Assembly: GCA_017397655.1 (NCBI GenBank)
Contig: JAFQIG010000010.1
Coordinates: 62,001 to 126,000 of the forward strand
From: Clostridia bacterium
GTDB lineage: Bacteria > Bacillota > Clostridia > Oscillospirales > Acutalibacteraceae
Reading direction: 5' to 3'
DNA length: 64,000 nucleotides
Positions 7,031 to 17,269 of this stretch are shown here, one piece after another. The first letter of the stretch is position 1. Each line of letters starts with the position of its first letter. Position numbers and translations under genes: made by a program. The notes below the pieces were generated by a model. The model was not told the DNA's origin and made no database searches. It saw only the letters and a program-made list of their open reading frames with translations.

Positions 7031-10000
7031 ATGGCATTTGTACATTTACATCTTCATACAGAGTACAGTCTTCTTGACGGTGCTTGTCGTATCAACCGTG
7101 TTCTTGATAGAGCAAAAGAACTCGGTCAGGACAGCGTTGCCATTACGGATCACGGTGTAATGTACGGAGTCATAGATTTTTATAAAGCGGCAAAATCAAA
7201 AGGTATAAAGCCGATTCTCGGATGTGAATGTTATGTTGCGCCGAGATCGAGATTTGACAAAACGCACGGCATCGACAACGAAAGATTTCATCTTGTACTT
7301 CTTTGCGAGAATAATACAGGCTATCAGAATCTTATTAAAATGGTTTCTGAAAGCTTTGTAAACGGATTTTATGTAAAGCCGAGAATAGATTTGGAGCTTC
7401 TGCGGGAGCATCACGAGGGACTTATAGCTTTGTCGGGATGTCTTGCAGGCGAGGTTGCATCGGCACTTTTAGCAGACGATTACGAGCGTGCTAAAAAGGT
7501 TGCGCTGACATACCGTGATATTTTCGGTGAGAATAACTATTTTTTGGAGATACAGAATCACGGCATACGTGAACAGCTTGCCATCAATCCGCAGCTTATA
7601 AGGCTTTCTGAGGAAACGGGAATACCGCTTGTAGCGACCAACGATGCGCATTATGTCAATAAAGAGGATTCGAGGGTACAGCAGGTGCTTATCTGTATCC
7701 AGACTAACCATTTATTAGGTGAGGATACGGGGCTTGAGTTTGAATCGGACAACTTCTATTTAAAGAGCGAAGAAGAAATGCTCAGTGTAATGACGGCGTG
7801 TCCCGATGCCGTTACACGTACTGCAGAAATTGCCGACAGATGTAATGTAACCATCGAGTTCGGCAATACAAAGCTGCCGCACTTTGAAGTGCCCGAGGGT
7901 TTTGATCACTTTGAATGGTTTACCAAAAAGTGCTATGACGGTTTTTATGAAAGATACGGCGCACAGGCGCCCGAAGAATACCGTGAAAGACTACAGTATG
8001 AACTTGATGTTATAAATAAAATGGGTTATGTTGACTATTTCCTGATAGTCCATGACTTTATCGACTATGCACGCAAAAAGGGTATACCCGTAGGGCCGGG
8101 AAGAGGCTCGGGTGCAGGCAGTATGGCGGCATACTGTATCGGCATCACGGGTATTGACCCGATGAAATATAACCTGCTCTTTGAGCGATTTTTAAATCCT
8201 GAAAGAGTCAGTATGCCTGACTTTGACGTTGACTTCTGCATCGAAAGGCGAGGTGAAGTCATAGATTATGTCAATGATAAATACGGCTCCGACCACGTTG
8301 CGCAGATAGTAACGTTCGGAACATTGGCTGCACGTGCGGCAATCAGGGATGTCGGACGTGTCCTCGGAATGTCATATTCTGCCGTTGATGCGGTGGCAAA
8401 GCTTATTCCCAATGAGCTTAAGATGACGATTGATACTGCACTCAAAAAGTCAAAGGAGCTTAGGGATCTGTACGACAGTAATGAGCAGATAAAGGATCTT
8501 ATCGACACGGCAAAAAGCATCGAGGGAATGCCGAGAAACACATCTACCCATGCGGCAGGTGTTGTTATTGCACGTGATCCCGTATCAACTTATGTTCCGC
8601 TTGCGACCAACGACGATGTTATTGTTACACAGTTTACAATGACGACTCTGGAAGAGCTGGGTCTTTTGAAGATGGACTTTCTGGGTCTTCGCAACCTTAC
8701 GGTTATTAACGATGCCGTTAAAATGATACAAAAGAAGGTTCCGGATTTCGATCTTGCAAAGATAGATTTCAGCGACAGCGATGTATATGCAATGATGTCA
8801 AAGGGTCTGACCGAAGGCGTATTTCAGTTTGAATCGGCAGGTATGCGATCTACCGTTATGGGTCTTGAAGCAAAGAGCCTTGAAGATCTGATAGCTGTTA
8901 TTTCGCTGTACAGACCGGGTCCTATGGATTCGATACCGCAGTATATCGAAAACAGGCATCATCCCGAAAATATAAAATACAAAACACCGCTTCTTGAGGA
9001 CATACTTGACGTTACCTACGGATGTATGGTATATCAGGAGCAGGTAATGCAGATTTTCCGCAAGCTTGCAGGATACTCCTTCGGACGAGCCGATGTCGTT
9101 CGCCGTGCGATGAGCAAGAAAAAGCACGATGTAATGGAAAAGGAAAGATCGGTCTTTCTTTACGGTTCGGTCAGGGAGGACGGCACCGTCGAATGTGAAG
9201 GTGCAATAAAGCGTGGTGTTGACGAAAAGGCGGCAAACAGCATTTTTGACGATATGTCATCGTTTGCATCTTATGCGTTTAACAAATCCCATGCCGCGGC
9301 ATATGCGTATATTGCGTATCAGACCGCATGGCTTAAAAATAAGTATCCCAAGGAGTTTATGGCGGCGATACTCAGCAGTGTTCTTGACAGAGCCGATAAA
9401 ATATCAAGCTATATTGCCGAGTGTAACCGAATCGGAATCAAGGTTATGCCACCCGATGTCAACGAAAGCTTTGAAAGGTTTACCGTTAATGACAACGGAA
9501 TACGCTTTGGCTTGCTGGCAATCAAAAATCTCGGCAAAGGCTTCATTTCTCAGATAGTAACGGAGCGTCAGAAAGGCGGCAGATACGAATCCTTTTATAC
9601 TTTTTGCAAGAGACTGCAGGGCAAAGAGTTTAATCGCCGTGCTGTTGAAAGTCTTATTAAAAGCGGTGCGCTCGACAGCTTTCCGACTAATCGCAGACAG
9701 ATGCTTATGATGCTGCCCGAGGTGCTTGACAGTCTTGAAAGTGACAGGCGAAGCAGTATCGAGGGACAGCTCGGATTCTTTGAAGTATCGGGTATCAAGG
9801 AAACGGAACCGACGCCTCCCGATGTGCAGGAGCTGCCGCATGAAGAGCTGATGGCGATGGAAAAGGAAACGACGGGACTGTATCTGTCGGGTCACCCGAT
9901 GGCAAAGTATGCTGATGATGCCGCTGCGCTTAAGGCTGTCAGATTATCGGATATCGCAGCGGAAAAGGACGAAATGACGTCATTTTATGACAATCAGCAC

Positions 10001-10510
10001 GTGCGGGTTCTCGGTATAATCACATCGGTTAAGAAAAAGATAACAAAGAACAATGATTCCATGGCATTCCTGACGGTAGAGGATATGACAGGTTCTGTGG
10101 AGGTAATCGTTTTTCCTAAGACGCTGTCCGAAAGCGGAAGCTTTATACAGGAGGGAAAAATAGTTCTGATAAACGGCAGAATCAGTATACGAGAGGACGA
10201 GGATACAAAGATCGTCTGTATGAGTATCGAGCCGCATAAAGAGGGATTGTTTACAAAGGTTGAAAAGCCGACAGCATCGGAATCAAAAAAGAAAAAAGGT
10301 CTGTTTATCCGCATTCCGTCAGAGTCGGACGAGCGCCGTATAAAGGCGAACAGATTTATCAATATCTTTGAAGGCACCGTTCCCGTATACTATTACTACA
10401 GCGATGTCAAAAAGTACAGCGAGCCGATATGCAAAACGGATGCTAATGAGCCGCTTCTTAACGAGCTTCGCAGAATCTGCGGTAAAGATAACGTAGCGTT
10501 TGTGGAATAA
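7031..10510 (+). CDS. dnaE: DNA polymerase III alpha subunit (DnaE type)
   Basis: 1159 residues, the length of DnaE1/DnaE3-type polymerases. An N-terminal PHP domain starts FVHLHLHTEYSLLDGA and includes AITDHGVMYG. The C-family polymerase core has GRGSGAGS (about residue 357), PDFDVDFC (about 396-403, two catalytic Asp) and LLKMDFLGLRNLTVI (third Asp). Helix-hairpin-helix segments follow, then an OB-fold near the C-terminus (VRVLGIITSVKKK to VFPKTL). No 3'-5' exonuclease domain is inserted, so this is not PolC. Firmicutes usually carry both DnaE and PolC; PolC is not in this window. The start lies two bases after the whiA stop, with a weak GAGG SD inside whiA. Confidence 0.97.
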   Translation: MAFVHLHLHTEYSLLDGACRINRVLDRAKELGQDSVAITDHGVMYGVIDFYKAAKSKGIKPILGCECYVAPRSRFDKTHGIDNERFHLVLLCENNTGYQNLIKMVSESFVNGFYVKPRIDLELLREHHEGLIALSGCLAGEVASALLADDYERAKKVALTYRDIFGENNYFLEIQNHGIREQLAINPQLIRLSEETGIPLVATNDAHYVNKEDSRVQQVLICIQTNHLLGEDTGLEFESDNFYLKSEEEMLSVMTACPDAVTRTAEIADRCNVTIEFGNTKLPHFEVPEGFDHFEWFTKKCYDGFYERYGAQAPEEYRERLQYELDVINKMGYVDYFLIVHDFIDYARKKGIPVGPGRGSGAGSMAAYCIGITGIDPMKYNLLFERFLNPERVSMPDFDVDFCIERRGEVIDYVNDKYGSDHVAQIVTFGTLAARAAIRDVGRVLGMSYSAVDAVAKLIPNELKMTIDTALKKSKELRDLYDSNEQIKDLIDTAKSIEGMPRNTSTHAAGVVIARDPVSTYVPLATNDDVIVTQFTMTTLEELGLLKMDFLGLRNLTVINDAVKMIQKKVPDFDLAKIDFSDSDVYAMMSKGLTEGVFQFESAGMRSTVMGLEAKSLEDLIAVISLYRPGPMDSIPQYIENRHHPENIKYKTPLLEDILDVTYGCMVYQEQVMQIFRKLAGYSFGRADVVRRAMSKKKHDVMEKERSVFLYGSVREDGTVECEGAIKRGVDEKAANSIFDDMSSFASYAFNKSHAAAYAYIAYQTAWLKNKYPKEFMAAILSSVLDRADKISSYIAECNRIGIKVMPPDVNESFERFTVNDNGIRFGLLAIKNLGKGFISQIVTERQKGGRYESFYTFCKRLQGKEFNRRAVESLIKSGALDSFPTNRRQMLMMLPEVLDSLESDRRSSIEGQLGFFEVSGIKETEPTPPDVQELPHEELMAMEKETTGLYLSGHPMAKYADDAAALKAVRLSDIAAEKDEMTSFYDNQHVRVLGIITSVKKKITKNNDSMAFLTVEDMTGSVEVIVFPKTLSESGSFIQEGKIVLINGRISIREDEDTKIVCMSIEPHKEGLFTKVEKPTASESKKKKGLFIRIPSESDERRIKANRFINIFEGTVPVYYYYSDVKKYSEPICKTDANEPLLNELRRICGKDNVAFVE

Positions 10511-10543
10511 GCGGATATTTTATCATAAAATGTATATTTTTGT

Positions 10544-10572
10544 TTGACTTTATTGCTCGGTTGGTGTATTAT
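10544..10572 (+). promoter_or_regulatory. Sigma-A-type promoter of pfkA
   Basis: TTGACT (10544-10549), a 17-base spacer and TATTAT (10567-10572). The transcript would start about 30 bases before the pfkA ATG, which has a strong AGGAGG. This separates pfkA from the dnaE transcript. Confidence 0.72.
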
Positions 10573-10607
10573 AAGGAGTAATCAAGTCGGTTTAGGAGGA
10601 CATATAT

Positions 10608-11570
10608 ATGAAGAAAATTGCAGTTTTAACAAGTGGCGGCGATGCACCGGGTATGAACGCTGCCGTACGTGCGGTTGTTCGTACAGCGTGTGAAAACGGA
10701 ATGGAAGTTGTCGGCATCAACAGAGGCTTTTCCGGCCTTATCAATAACGAGATTATTCCGATGAATATTCGTTCAGTATCCGATATTATCCACAGAGGCG
10801 GTACTGTTCTTTATTCTGCAAGATGCCTTGAGTTCAAGGAGGAGGCAGGTATTCAGAAGGCTATCCAGAGCTGTAAGAATAACGGCATCGAGGGTATCGT
10901 AGTTATCGGCGGTGACGGTTCTTTCAGAGGCGCACGTGATCTTTCCCTTCGTGGAATCCCCTGTGTCGGTGTTCCCGGAACAATTGACAATGACATCGCT
11001 TGCAGTGATTATACAATCGGTTATGATACCTGTCTTAATACAATTATGGATATGGTTGACAGAGTCAGAGATACTACAGAGTCTCATGACCGTTGCAGCG
11101 TTATCGAAGTAATGGGCAGAAAAGCAGGCTTCCTTGCACTTAACGCAGGTATTGCTGTCGGTGCAACAACAATCCTTGTTCCCGAATTCGACTATGACAT
11201 CGAAAGAGATGTTATCGAAAGAATGAGAAGAACTCAGAAAACAGGCAAGCGTCACTTCATCATTATGGTAGCTGAGGGTATCGGTGGCGTTGAAGAGCTT
11301 GCAAGAAAGATTGAAAACGATCTTAAGGTTGAGTCAAGAGCTGTTATTCTCGGTCACGTACAGAGAGGCGGCGCTCCCACCTGTAAAGACCGTGTTGTTG
11401 CAAGCCAGATGGGCAACCGTGCAGTCAAGCTCTTACAGCAGGGTATCGGTAACCGTGTTGTAGCAATGAAGCAGGAAAAGATCATTGACCTTGATATCTT
11501 TGAGGCACTTTGTATGACAAAGTCTCTTGACAGAGAGATCTTTGATATCGCATACGAAATTTCTATCTGA
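10608..11570 (+). CDS. pfkA: ATP-dependent 6-phosphofructokinase
   Basis: Commits fructose-6-phosphate to glycolysis; 320 residues, ATG at 10608 with an AGGAGG SD. Motifs are complete: TSGGDAPGMNAAVR (ATP loop), GGDGSFRGA (the Gly after GGD indicates ATP rather than pyrophosphate use), PGTIDNDI with the catalytic Asp, and EVMGRKAGFLAL and VILGHVQRGG in the substrate and effector sites. It follows dnaE, the order seen in many Firmicutes, but has its own promoter. pcrA follows by nine bases, so that DNA helicase may share its transcript. Codon bias suggests high expression. Confidence 0.97.
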   Translation: MKKIAVLTSGGDAPGMNAAVRAVVRTACENGMEVVGINRGFSGLINNEIIPMNIRSVSDIIHRGGTVLYSARCLEFKEEAGIQKAIQSCKNNGIEGIVVIGGDGSFRGARDLSLRGIPCVGVPGTIDNDIACSDYTIGYDTCLNTIMDMVDRVRDTTESHDRCSVIEVMGRKAGFLALNAGIAVGATTILVPEFDYDIERDVIERMRRTQKTGKRHFIIMVAEGIGGVEELARKIENDLKVESRAVILGHVQRGGAPTCKDRVVASQMGNRAVKLLQQGIGNRVVAMKQEKIIDLDIFEALCMTKSLDREIFDIAYEISI

Positions 11571-11579
11571 GGAAACGAT

Positions 11580-13958
11580 ATGACGAATACTTTTTTGAGC
11601 TTAAGACAGCAGATTATTAAAAAAGAATTCGGCAGAATGAATGATAAGCAACTTGAGGCGGTCCTTTCTACGGAAGGGCCGCTTTTGGTGCTGGCAGGAG
11701 CAGGTAGCGGAAAAACAACCGTTCTTGTCAACCGAATCGCAAATATTATCAAGTACGGTCAGGCGGCATACAGCGACAGAATCGTTTATCAGCCGAGCGA
11801 TACCGATATTGAGTATATGAAGCGCTATCTTGAAAACGACGAACCGATGCCGTTTGATGTAGCACAGCTTCTTCCCGTAAGACCGGCAAGACCGTGGGAG
11901 ATTCTTGCGATTACGTTTACCAATAAGGCTGCCAACGAATTAAAAGAGCGAATTATAGCAAAGCTTGATGACGGAGAGGGAAGCAGTCTCGGTCAGGAGA
12001 TATGGGCGTGTACCTTCCATAGTGCCTGTGCGAGAATTCTCAGAAGACACGCAGAAGCTTTGGGATATACAAGTCACTTTACCATTTATGATACCGATGA
12101 TGCACAAAGAGTTATCAAGGAATGTCAGAGACTTCTTGACATTGATGACAAATTCCTTCCGAAGAAGTCCATTCTCAAGGAGATAAGCAGGGCAAAGGAT
12201 GCTATGGTCTCGCCCGAGGAATACAGCAAAGAGACGGGTGCGGATATCAGAAAGGTAAAGATCGCACAGGCTTACGAGTGTTATCAGAGACTTCTCAAAA
12301 CAGCCGATGCGATGGACTTTGACGATATTATTTATAATACGGTCAGATTGCTTGAAAACAACGAGGAGATAAGGGATTATTATCAGAATCGCTTCAAGTA
12401 CATAATGATCGATGAATACCAGGATACAAACTATGCGCAGTATCTTCTGACAACATTACTTGCCGCAAGGCACAAGAATATCTGTGTAGTCGGTGACGAT
12501 GACCAGAGTATCTACCGATTCAGAGGAGCTACGATTGAGAATATCCTTAATTTTGAGGACAGGTACGAGAACGTAAAGACGATTCGTCTTGAACAGAATT
12601 ACCGTTCCACTCAGAATATTCTTGATGCAGCCAATGCGGTTATTGCAAACAATGAGCAGAGAAAGGGTAAGAATCTCTGGACATCAAACGGTGACGGTGA
12701 AAAGATTGTTCTTCATACGGCAGAGGACGAGTCCGACGAGGGAAGGTACATCGCCAACACCATTATTAATTATAAAACGCACGGCGGTCAATGGAAGGAC
12801 AATGCTGTTCTCTACAGAATGAACGCACTTTCCAACACGGTTGAAAATGCGCTTGTCAGGGCGGCAATTCCTTACAGGATCATTGGCGGTCACCGCTTCT
12901 ATGAGCGAAAGGAAATCCGTGATGCAATAGCGTATCTGACGGTAATCGGAAATCCGTCGGATAACGTAAGACTTCGCAGAATCATTAACGAACCGAAAAG
13001 AGGTATCGGCGACACAACGGTAAACAATGCCGCAGAGATTGCCGACGGACTCGGTGTCAGCTTGTTTGAGGTTATAAGTAATGCAGAGAATTATCCGAGC
13101 ATTTCAAGAGCTGCGGTAAAGCTGAAAGCATTTACGGCAATGATTGACAGATATATTGAAGCTGCCGAAACAATGCCGCTTAACGAGCTTTTGGAATACG
13201 TTATGAAGGACAGCGGATATATAGCGTCGCTTGAAGCGGATAAGAGTACATATGCAGACAGAGTCGAGAATATCGGAGAGCTTTCGTCAAACCTTGTAAG
13301 ATACGCAGAGGAGACGGAAGAGCCTACACTTAACGGCTTTTTGGAAGAAGTTGCATTGATGACAGACATTGATGCATTTAACGCAGACAGCGACAATGTT
13401 GTGCTGATGACGATCCACTCGGCAAAAGGATTGGAATTTAACAATGTTTTCATTGTCGGTGCGGAAGAGGGCGTTTTTCCCGGAGCGCAGTCGGCATATG
13501 ATAACGGAGAGCTTGAAGAAGAACGCAGACTGGCATATGTCGGCATCACAAGAGCGAAAAAACGCCTGACATTGACAAATACACGCAGTCGAATGATCTT
13601 CGGTTCGACAACACATAATCCAACGTCACGTTTTGTCAACGAAATACCGCCTCATCTTCTGGAGCAGTCGGGATCTTCGTTCAAGCGAAGAATGGCAAGC
13701 GGTGACGAGATAAGGGGAATGCAGAAAAAACAGGCACCGATAAACAGAGGCTTTTCAACATCGTCAAAGAGTGCACCGACAACACAGACTGCGGCAACAC
13801 AGTTTTCTGTTGGTGATACGGTCAAGCATAAGGCATTCGGACAGGGTGTCATTCTTTCTATAAAGCCGATGGGCAACGATCAACTGCTTGAAATTGCCTT
13901 TGACAGTGCAGGAACAAAAAAGATTATGGCAAAGTTTGCAAAGCTTGAAAAAATCTGA
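11580..13958 (+). CDS. pcrA: UvrD/PcrA-type DNA helicase
   Basis: Superfamily 1A 3'-5' helicase of repair and RNA polymerase-associated processes, 792 residues. Motifs in order: Q-motif region MNDKQLEAVL, Walker A GAGSGKTT (about 40-47), AITFTNKAANELKER (Ia), DEYQDTNYAQ (II), GDDDQSIYRFRGA (III), LEQNYRST (IV), LMTIHSAKGLEFNNV (V) and YVGITRAKKRL (VI). The C-terminus (VGDTVKHKAFGQGVILSI onwards) is the Tudor-like module that in PcrA binds RNA polymerase. Unusual: about 40 extra residues (about 59-101, including DTDIEYMKRYLENDEPM) lie between motifs I and Ia, where Bacillus and Geobacillus PcrA have a short loop. It follows pfkA by nine bases. Confidence 0.94.
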   Translation: MTNTFLSLRQQIIKKEFGRMNDKQLEAVLSTEGPLLVLAGAGSGKTTVLVNRIANIIKYGQAAYSDRIVYQPSDTDIEYMKRYLENDEPMPFDVAQLLPVRPARPWEILAITFTNKAANELKERIIAKLDDGEGSSLGQEIWACTFHSACARILRRHAEALGYTSHFTIYDTDDAQRVIKECQRLLDIDDKFLPKKSILKEISRAKDAMVSPEEYSKETGADIRKVKIAQAYECYQRLLKTADAMDFDDIIYNTVRLLENNEEIRDYYQNRFKYIMIDEYQDTNYAQYLLTTLLAARHKNICVVGDDDQSIYRFRGATIENILNFEDRYENVKTIRLEQNYRSTQNILDAANAVIANNEQRKGKNLWTSNGDGEKIVLHTAEDESDEGRYIANTIINYKTHGGQWKDNAVLYRMNALSNTVENALVRAAIPYRIIGGHRFYERKEIRDAIAYLTVIGNPSDNVRLRRIINEPKRGIGDTTVNNAAEIADGLGVSLFEVISNAENYPSISRAAVKLKAFTAMIDRYIEAAETMPLNELLEYVMKDSGYIASLEADKSTYADRVENIGELSSNLVRYAEETEEPTLNGFLEEVALMTDIDAFNADSDNVVLMTIHSAKGLEFNNVFIVGAEEGVFPGAQSAYDNGELEEERRLAYVGITRAKKRLTLTNTRSRMIFGSTTHNPTSRFVNEIPPHLLEQSGSSFKRRMASGDEIRGMQKKQAPINRGFSTSSKSAPTTQTAATQFSVGDTVKHKAFGQGVILSIKPMGNDQLLEIAFDSAGTKKIMAKFAKLEKI

Positions 13959-13973
13959 CGGGAGAGTATTGTT

Positions 13974-15455
13974 ATGCAAAAATTTCGCAAGGTCATTGCT
14001 GTTATTCTGGTTTTTTCTACGCTGATAAGCTCGGTAACTCTTTTTGCAAGTGCAAAAGAGGATTGTGACTGCTCCACGGCACCGCTTATTGTTGTAAGCG
14101 GTTTTGCGACAGTTCCGCTGTATCTTGATGAGGGTACGGATGCGGAGGAAAAAGTCTGGGCGCCACAGTCGAAGCTTATTGTAAATGCTGTTTTAAAACT
14201 GATTTTTCCCATTGTCGGACTTTGTCTTACAGGTAATTGGACAAAGTTTACTGACACGCTTTGCGAGCAGGTGATGTCTGTTTTTAAAAACAGTCTTTGT
14301 GATGTGAACGGCAATTCCGTACACAATGTCAGGGTGCGAAAATATCCGTTATCTGCCGATAATCATTCTGACTTTTATTTAAGCGATAACAAGGATGAAC
14401 AGGCTTTTGTAATGACTGCAGTTTATACTTTACCGCAGGGACACACATACTTCTTCAGCTATGACTGGCGACTTGATCCTATGGATAATTCAAAGGATCT
14501 TGCAGACTTTGTGGAAAAGGTCAAGAGCAAAACGGGACACGACAAGGTAGTTCTTGCAGGCTGCAGTATGGGCGGAGCGATCACTCTATCATATCTCAGT
14601 CAGTTCGGATCGGATGATGTAAGGTCAGTTATTCTTGACAATTCCGCATTTCAGGGAACGACTCTTGTCGGAGAACTTCTTAATCTTGAGTTTGCATTTG
14701 ATAAGGAGACCATAATTGACTATATTCTGCAGTTTATCGGTGCAGGCGAAGGCTTTGAAGCGTTTCTTAAAAAGCTTCTGACAAAAACTCATATCGTTGA
14801 TTCTCTTATAAGGTTTGCAGAAAAAGTCATAGACAACACAGAGGACGGTCTGTCGGAAAAGGTTCTTTATCCTGTCTTTGCGTATATGCCGGGAATGTGG
14901 ACTTTGGTGTGCGATGCCGATTACGAAAAGGCAAAGGAAAACTCGCTTGATAAAGAGATAAATAAAGAGCTTATCAAAAAGATTGACACGTATCATTATA
15001 ATGTACAGCAAAAAGCAAAAGAAATTTTATCGGATGCCAAGGAAAACGGATGCAATATAGCTGTTATTGCAAGCTATGATACATTGGGAGTGCCGATTAC
15101 CGCATCGTATAAGGCAAACAATGATATGCTGATAGATACCACTTTGGCAAGTGGCGGTGCAGTCGTTGCCGACATCGGGGATACGCTTCCCGATGACTAT
15201 ACACAAGCGACGGATTGCGGTCATAATCATATTTCTGCAGACAGAGTTATTGATGCTTCAACCTGTATGTTCCCTGAATATACTTGGTTTGTCAAGGATA
15301 TGCTCCATCTTGACTTTCCGTACGGGAGCGAAGCTGTGCAGTTTCTGATGTGGCTTGTACAGGCAGATGAACAGTATACCGTTCGCACAAACGAAAAATA
15401 TCCGCAGTTTATGTATTATACATATGCGGACAAGACATTAAATCCGTTGAAATAA
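13974..15455 (+). CDS. Secreted alpha/beta-hydrolase (lipase/LCAT-like), function unknown
   Basis: 493 residues with a Sec signal (KFRKVIAVILVFSTLISSVTLFASA). The mature part opens with DCDCSTAPLIVVSGF, the start of an alpha/beta-hydrolase core. The nucleophile elbow is GCSMGG with Ser198, preceded by SYDWRLDPMDNSKDLADFV as in lecithin:cholesterol acyltransferase-like and triacylglycerol lipase-like proteins. A conserved-looking DCGHNHISADRVID segment near the C-terminus probably supplies the catalytic His. A helical insertion at about 230-350 may be a lid. It starts 15 bases after pcrA, but its function is unrelated. The substrate is unknown; lipid or ester hydrolysis at the cell surface is an inference from fold and signal peptide. 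Confidence 0.75.
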   Translation: MQKFRKVIAVILVFSTLISSVTLFASAKEDCDCSTAPLIVVSGFATVPLYLDEGTDAEEKVWAPQSKLIVNAVLKLIFPIVGLCLTGNWTKFTDTLCEQVMSVFKNSLCDVNGNSVHNVRVRKYPLSADNHSDFYLSDNKDEQAFVMTAVYTLPQGHTYFFSYDWRLDPMDNSKDLADFVEKVKSKTGHDKVVLAGCSMGGAITLSYLSQFGSDDVRSVILDNSAFQGTTLVGELLNLEFAFDKETIIDYILQFIGAGEGFEAFLKKLLTKTHIVDSLIRFAEKVIDNTEDGLSEKVLYPVFAYMPGMWTLVCDADYEKAKENSLDKEINKELIKKIDTYHYNVQQKAKEILSDAKENGCNIAVIASYDTLGVPITASYKANNDMLIDTTLASGGAVVADIGDTLPDDYTQATDCGHNHISADRVIDASTCMFPEYTWFVKDMLHLDFPYGSEAVQFLMWLVQADEQYTVRTNEKYPQFMYYTYADKTLNPLK

Positions 15456-15460
15456 AAACA

Positions 15461-15494
15461 CGCAAGGACTGCATCTTACGGTGTAGTCCTTGCG
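15461..15494. terminator. Intrinsic terminator between convergent genes
   Basis: CGCAAGGACTGCATC pairs with GTGTAGTCCTTGCG around a short TTACG loop; an A-rich stretch lies on the left and GGGGTGTTTTT follows on the right. It lies between the secreted hydrolase (+) and fhs (-) and could serve both strands, though the T-run is offset. Confidence 0.7.
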
Positions 15495-15544
15495 CGTTAT
15501 GGGGTGTTTTTAATATATCTGATTGATGCTGCAAGAATTATATT

Positions 15545-17212
15545 TTAGAACAGACCGCTGATAACGCCGTTTTCATCAACGTCAATCTTTTCTGCGGCAG
15601 GAACTTTCGGCAGACCGGGCATTGTCATAATGTCGCCTGTAAGAACAACGATAAAGCCTGCACCTGCGGAAACCTTAACTTCCTTGATGGTGACGGTGAA
15701 ATCTTCGGGTGCACCGAGCTTAGTGGGATCATCAGAGAAGCTGTACTGAGTCTTTGCCATACAAACGGGAAGCTTGTCAAAGCCGAGTGCTGTCAGAGTT
15801 TCGATAGACTTCTTTGCCTTGGGCATAACGGTGATGCCGTTACCGCCGTAAACGCGCTGTACAACTGCTTCGATCTTTTCTTCGATAGTCTTGTCAAGCT
15901 CATAGCTGAAGCTGAAATCATTAGGTTCTTCGCAAAGACGGACAACCTCTTCTGCAAGAGCTGTACCGCCGTTGCCGCCGTCAGCCCAAACTGTTGAAAG
16001 AACAACGTTTACGCCGAGCTCTTTACACTTGTTGATGATAAGCTCAACCTCTGCATCCGTATCTGTCGGGAAGCGGTTGACAGCAACTACACAGGGGATC
16101 TTGTAAACATTCTTCATATTGGAAACGTGGCGAAGAAGGTTGGGGATACCCTTTTCAAGAGCCTCAAGGTTTTCGCTGCCGAGCTCAGTCTTTGCAAGAC
16201 CGCCGTGCATTTTAAGTGCACGAATGGTAGCAACAACTACTACTGCATCGGGAGTAAGGCCTGCGTAGCGGCACTTGATGTCAAGGAACTTTTCAGCACC
16301 GAGATCGGCACCGAAGCCGGCTTCCGTTACGGTGTAGTCACCGAGTTTTAATGCCATCTTTGTAGCGATTACGGAGTTACAGCCGTGTGCGATGTTGGCA
16401 AACGGACCGCCGTGTACGAATGCGGGAGTGCCTTCAAGAGACTGTACGAGGTTGGGCTTGAGAGCATCCTTAAGAAGAGCTGTCATAGCGCCTGCAGCGT
16501 TAAGCTGACCTGCGGTAACCGGCTTTTCATCATATGTGTAGCCGACAATGATTCTTGAAAGTCTTTCTTTGAGGTCTGTCAAAGAATTTGCAAGGCAAAG
16601 AACAGCCATAATCTCGGAAGCAACGGTAATGTCATAACCGTCCTCACGGGGAGTACCGTTTACTCTTCCGCCGAGACCGTCTGTAACGAAGCGGAGCTGT
16701 CTGTCGTTCATATCGACACAGCGCTTCCAGGTGATGCGTCTGGGGTCAATATTAAGGCTGTTGCCCTGATAAATGTGGTTATCAAGCATAGCAGCAAGAA
16801 GGTTGTTTGCTGCACCGATAGCGTGGAAGTCGCCTGTGAAGTGAAGATTGATATCTTCCATGGGAACTACCTGAGCGTAACCGCCGCCTGCAGCACCACC
16901 CTTTACACCGAAAACGGGGCCGAGAGAAGGCTCACGGAGAGCGATCATAACATTCTTGCCGATCTTCTTAAGACCGTCAGCAAGACCGATTGTTGTTGTG
17001 GTTTTGCCCTCGCCTGCGGGAGTGGGAGTGATAGCGGTAACGAGGATAAGCTTGCCGTCCTTCTTCTGAGAATCCTTGAGAAGAGAAAGATCAACCTTTG
17101 CCTTGTAGTTGCCGTACTGTTCGAGGTACTTCGTTTCGATACCTGCGGTTTCAGCAATTTCCATAATGGGTTTCATAGCGGTTGCCTGGGCGATTTCGAT
17201 GTCAGTTTTCAT
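15545..17212 (-). CDS. fhs: Formate--tetrahydrofolate ligase
   Basis: ATP-dependent formation of 10-formyl-THF from formate and THF, feeding purine synthesis and one-carbon flow. The ATG at 17212 ([16 protein letters not shown]) has AAGGAG upstream and gives 555 residues, the normal length; the open frame further upstream runs through a riboswitch and is not coding. Motifs: [14 protein letters not shown] (P-loop), [18 protein letters not shown] (signature) and [16 protein letters not shown]. It is transcribed alone on the minus strand under a ZTP riboswitch, so expression should rise when 10-formyl-THF is short. Very strong codon bias suggests high expression. Confidence 0.97.
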   Translation of the reverse strand: MKTDIEIAQATAMKPIMEIAETAGIETKYLEQYGNYKAKVDLSLLKDSQKKDGKLILVTAITPTPAGEGKTTTTIGLADGLKKIGKNVMIALREPSLGPVFGVKGGAAGGGYAQVVPMEDINLHFTGDFHAIGAANNLLAAMLDNHIYQGNSLNIDPRRITWKRCVDMNDRQLRFVTDGLGGRVNGTPREDGYDITVASEIMAVLCLANSLTDLKERLSRIIVGYTYDEKPVTAGQLNAAGAMTALLKDALKPNLVQSLEGTPAFVHGGPFANIAHGCNSVIATKMALKLGDYTVTEAGFGADLGAEKFLDIKCRYAGLTPDAVVVVATIRALKMHGGLAKTELGSENLEALEKGIPNLLRHVSNMKNVYKIPCVVAVNRFPTDTDAEVELIINKCKELGVNVVLSTVWADGGNGGTALAEEVVRLCEEPNDFSFSYELDKTIEEKIEAVVQRVYGGNGITVMPKAKKSIETLTALGFDKLPVCMAKTQYSFSDDPTKLGAPEDFTVTIKEVKVSAGAGFIVVLTGDIMTMPGLPKVPAAEKIDVDENGVISGLF

Positions 17213-17242
17213 AGCAATCTCCTTTTCTTTAATAAACAAAAA

Positions 17243-17269
17243 GGGCAGTCCCAATAAAAGGAACTGCCC
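17243..17269 (-). terminator. Riboswitch-controlled intrinsic terminator upstream of fhs
   Basis: On the minus strand GGGCAGTTCC, a TTTTATT loop and GGGACTGCCC are followed by TTTTTG. The 5' arm overlaps the conserved CCGCCTGGGCA element of the ZTP aptamer, so ligand binding and terminator folding should exclude each other. Confidence 0.88.
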
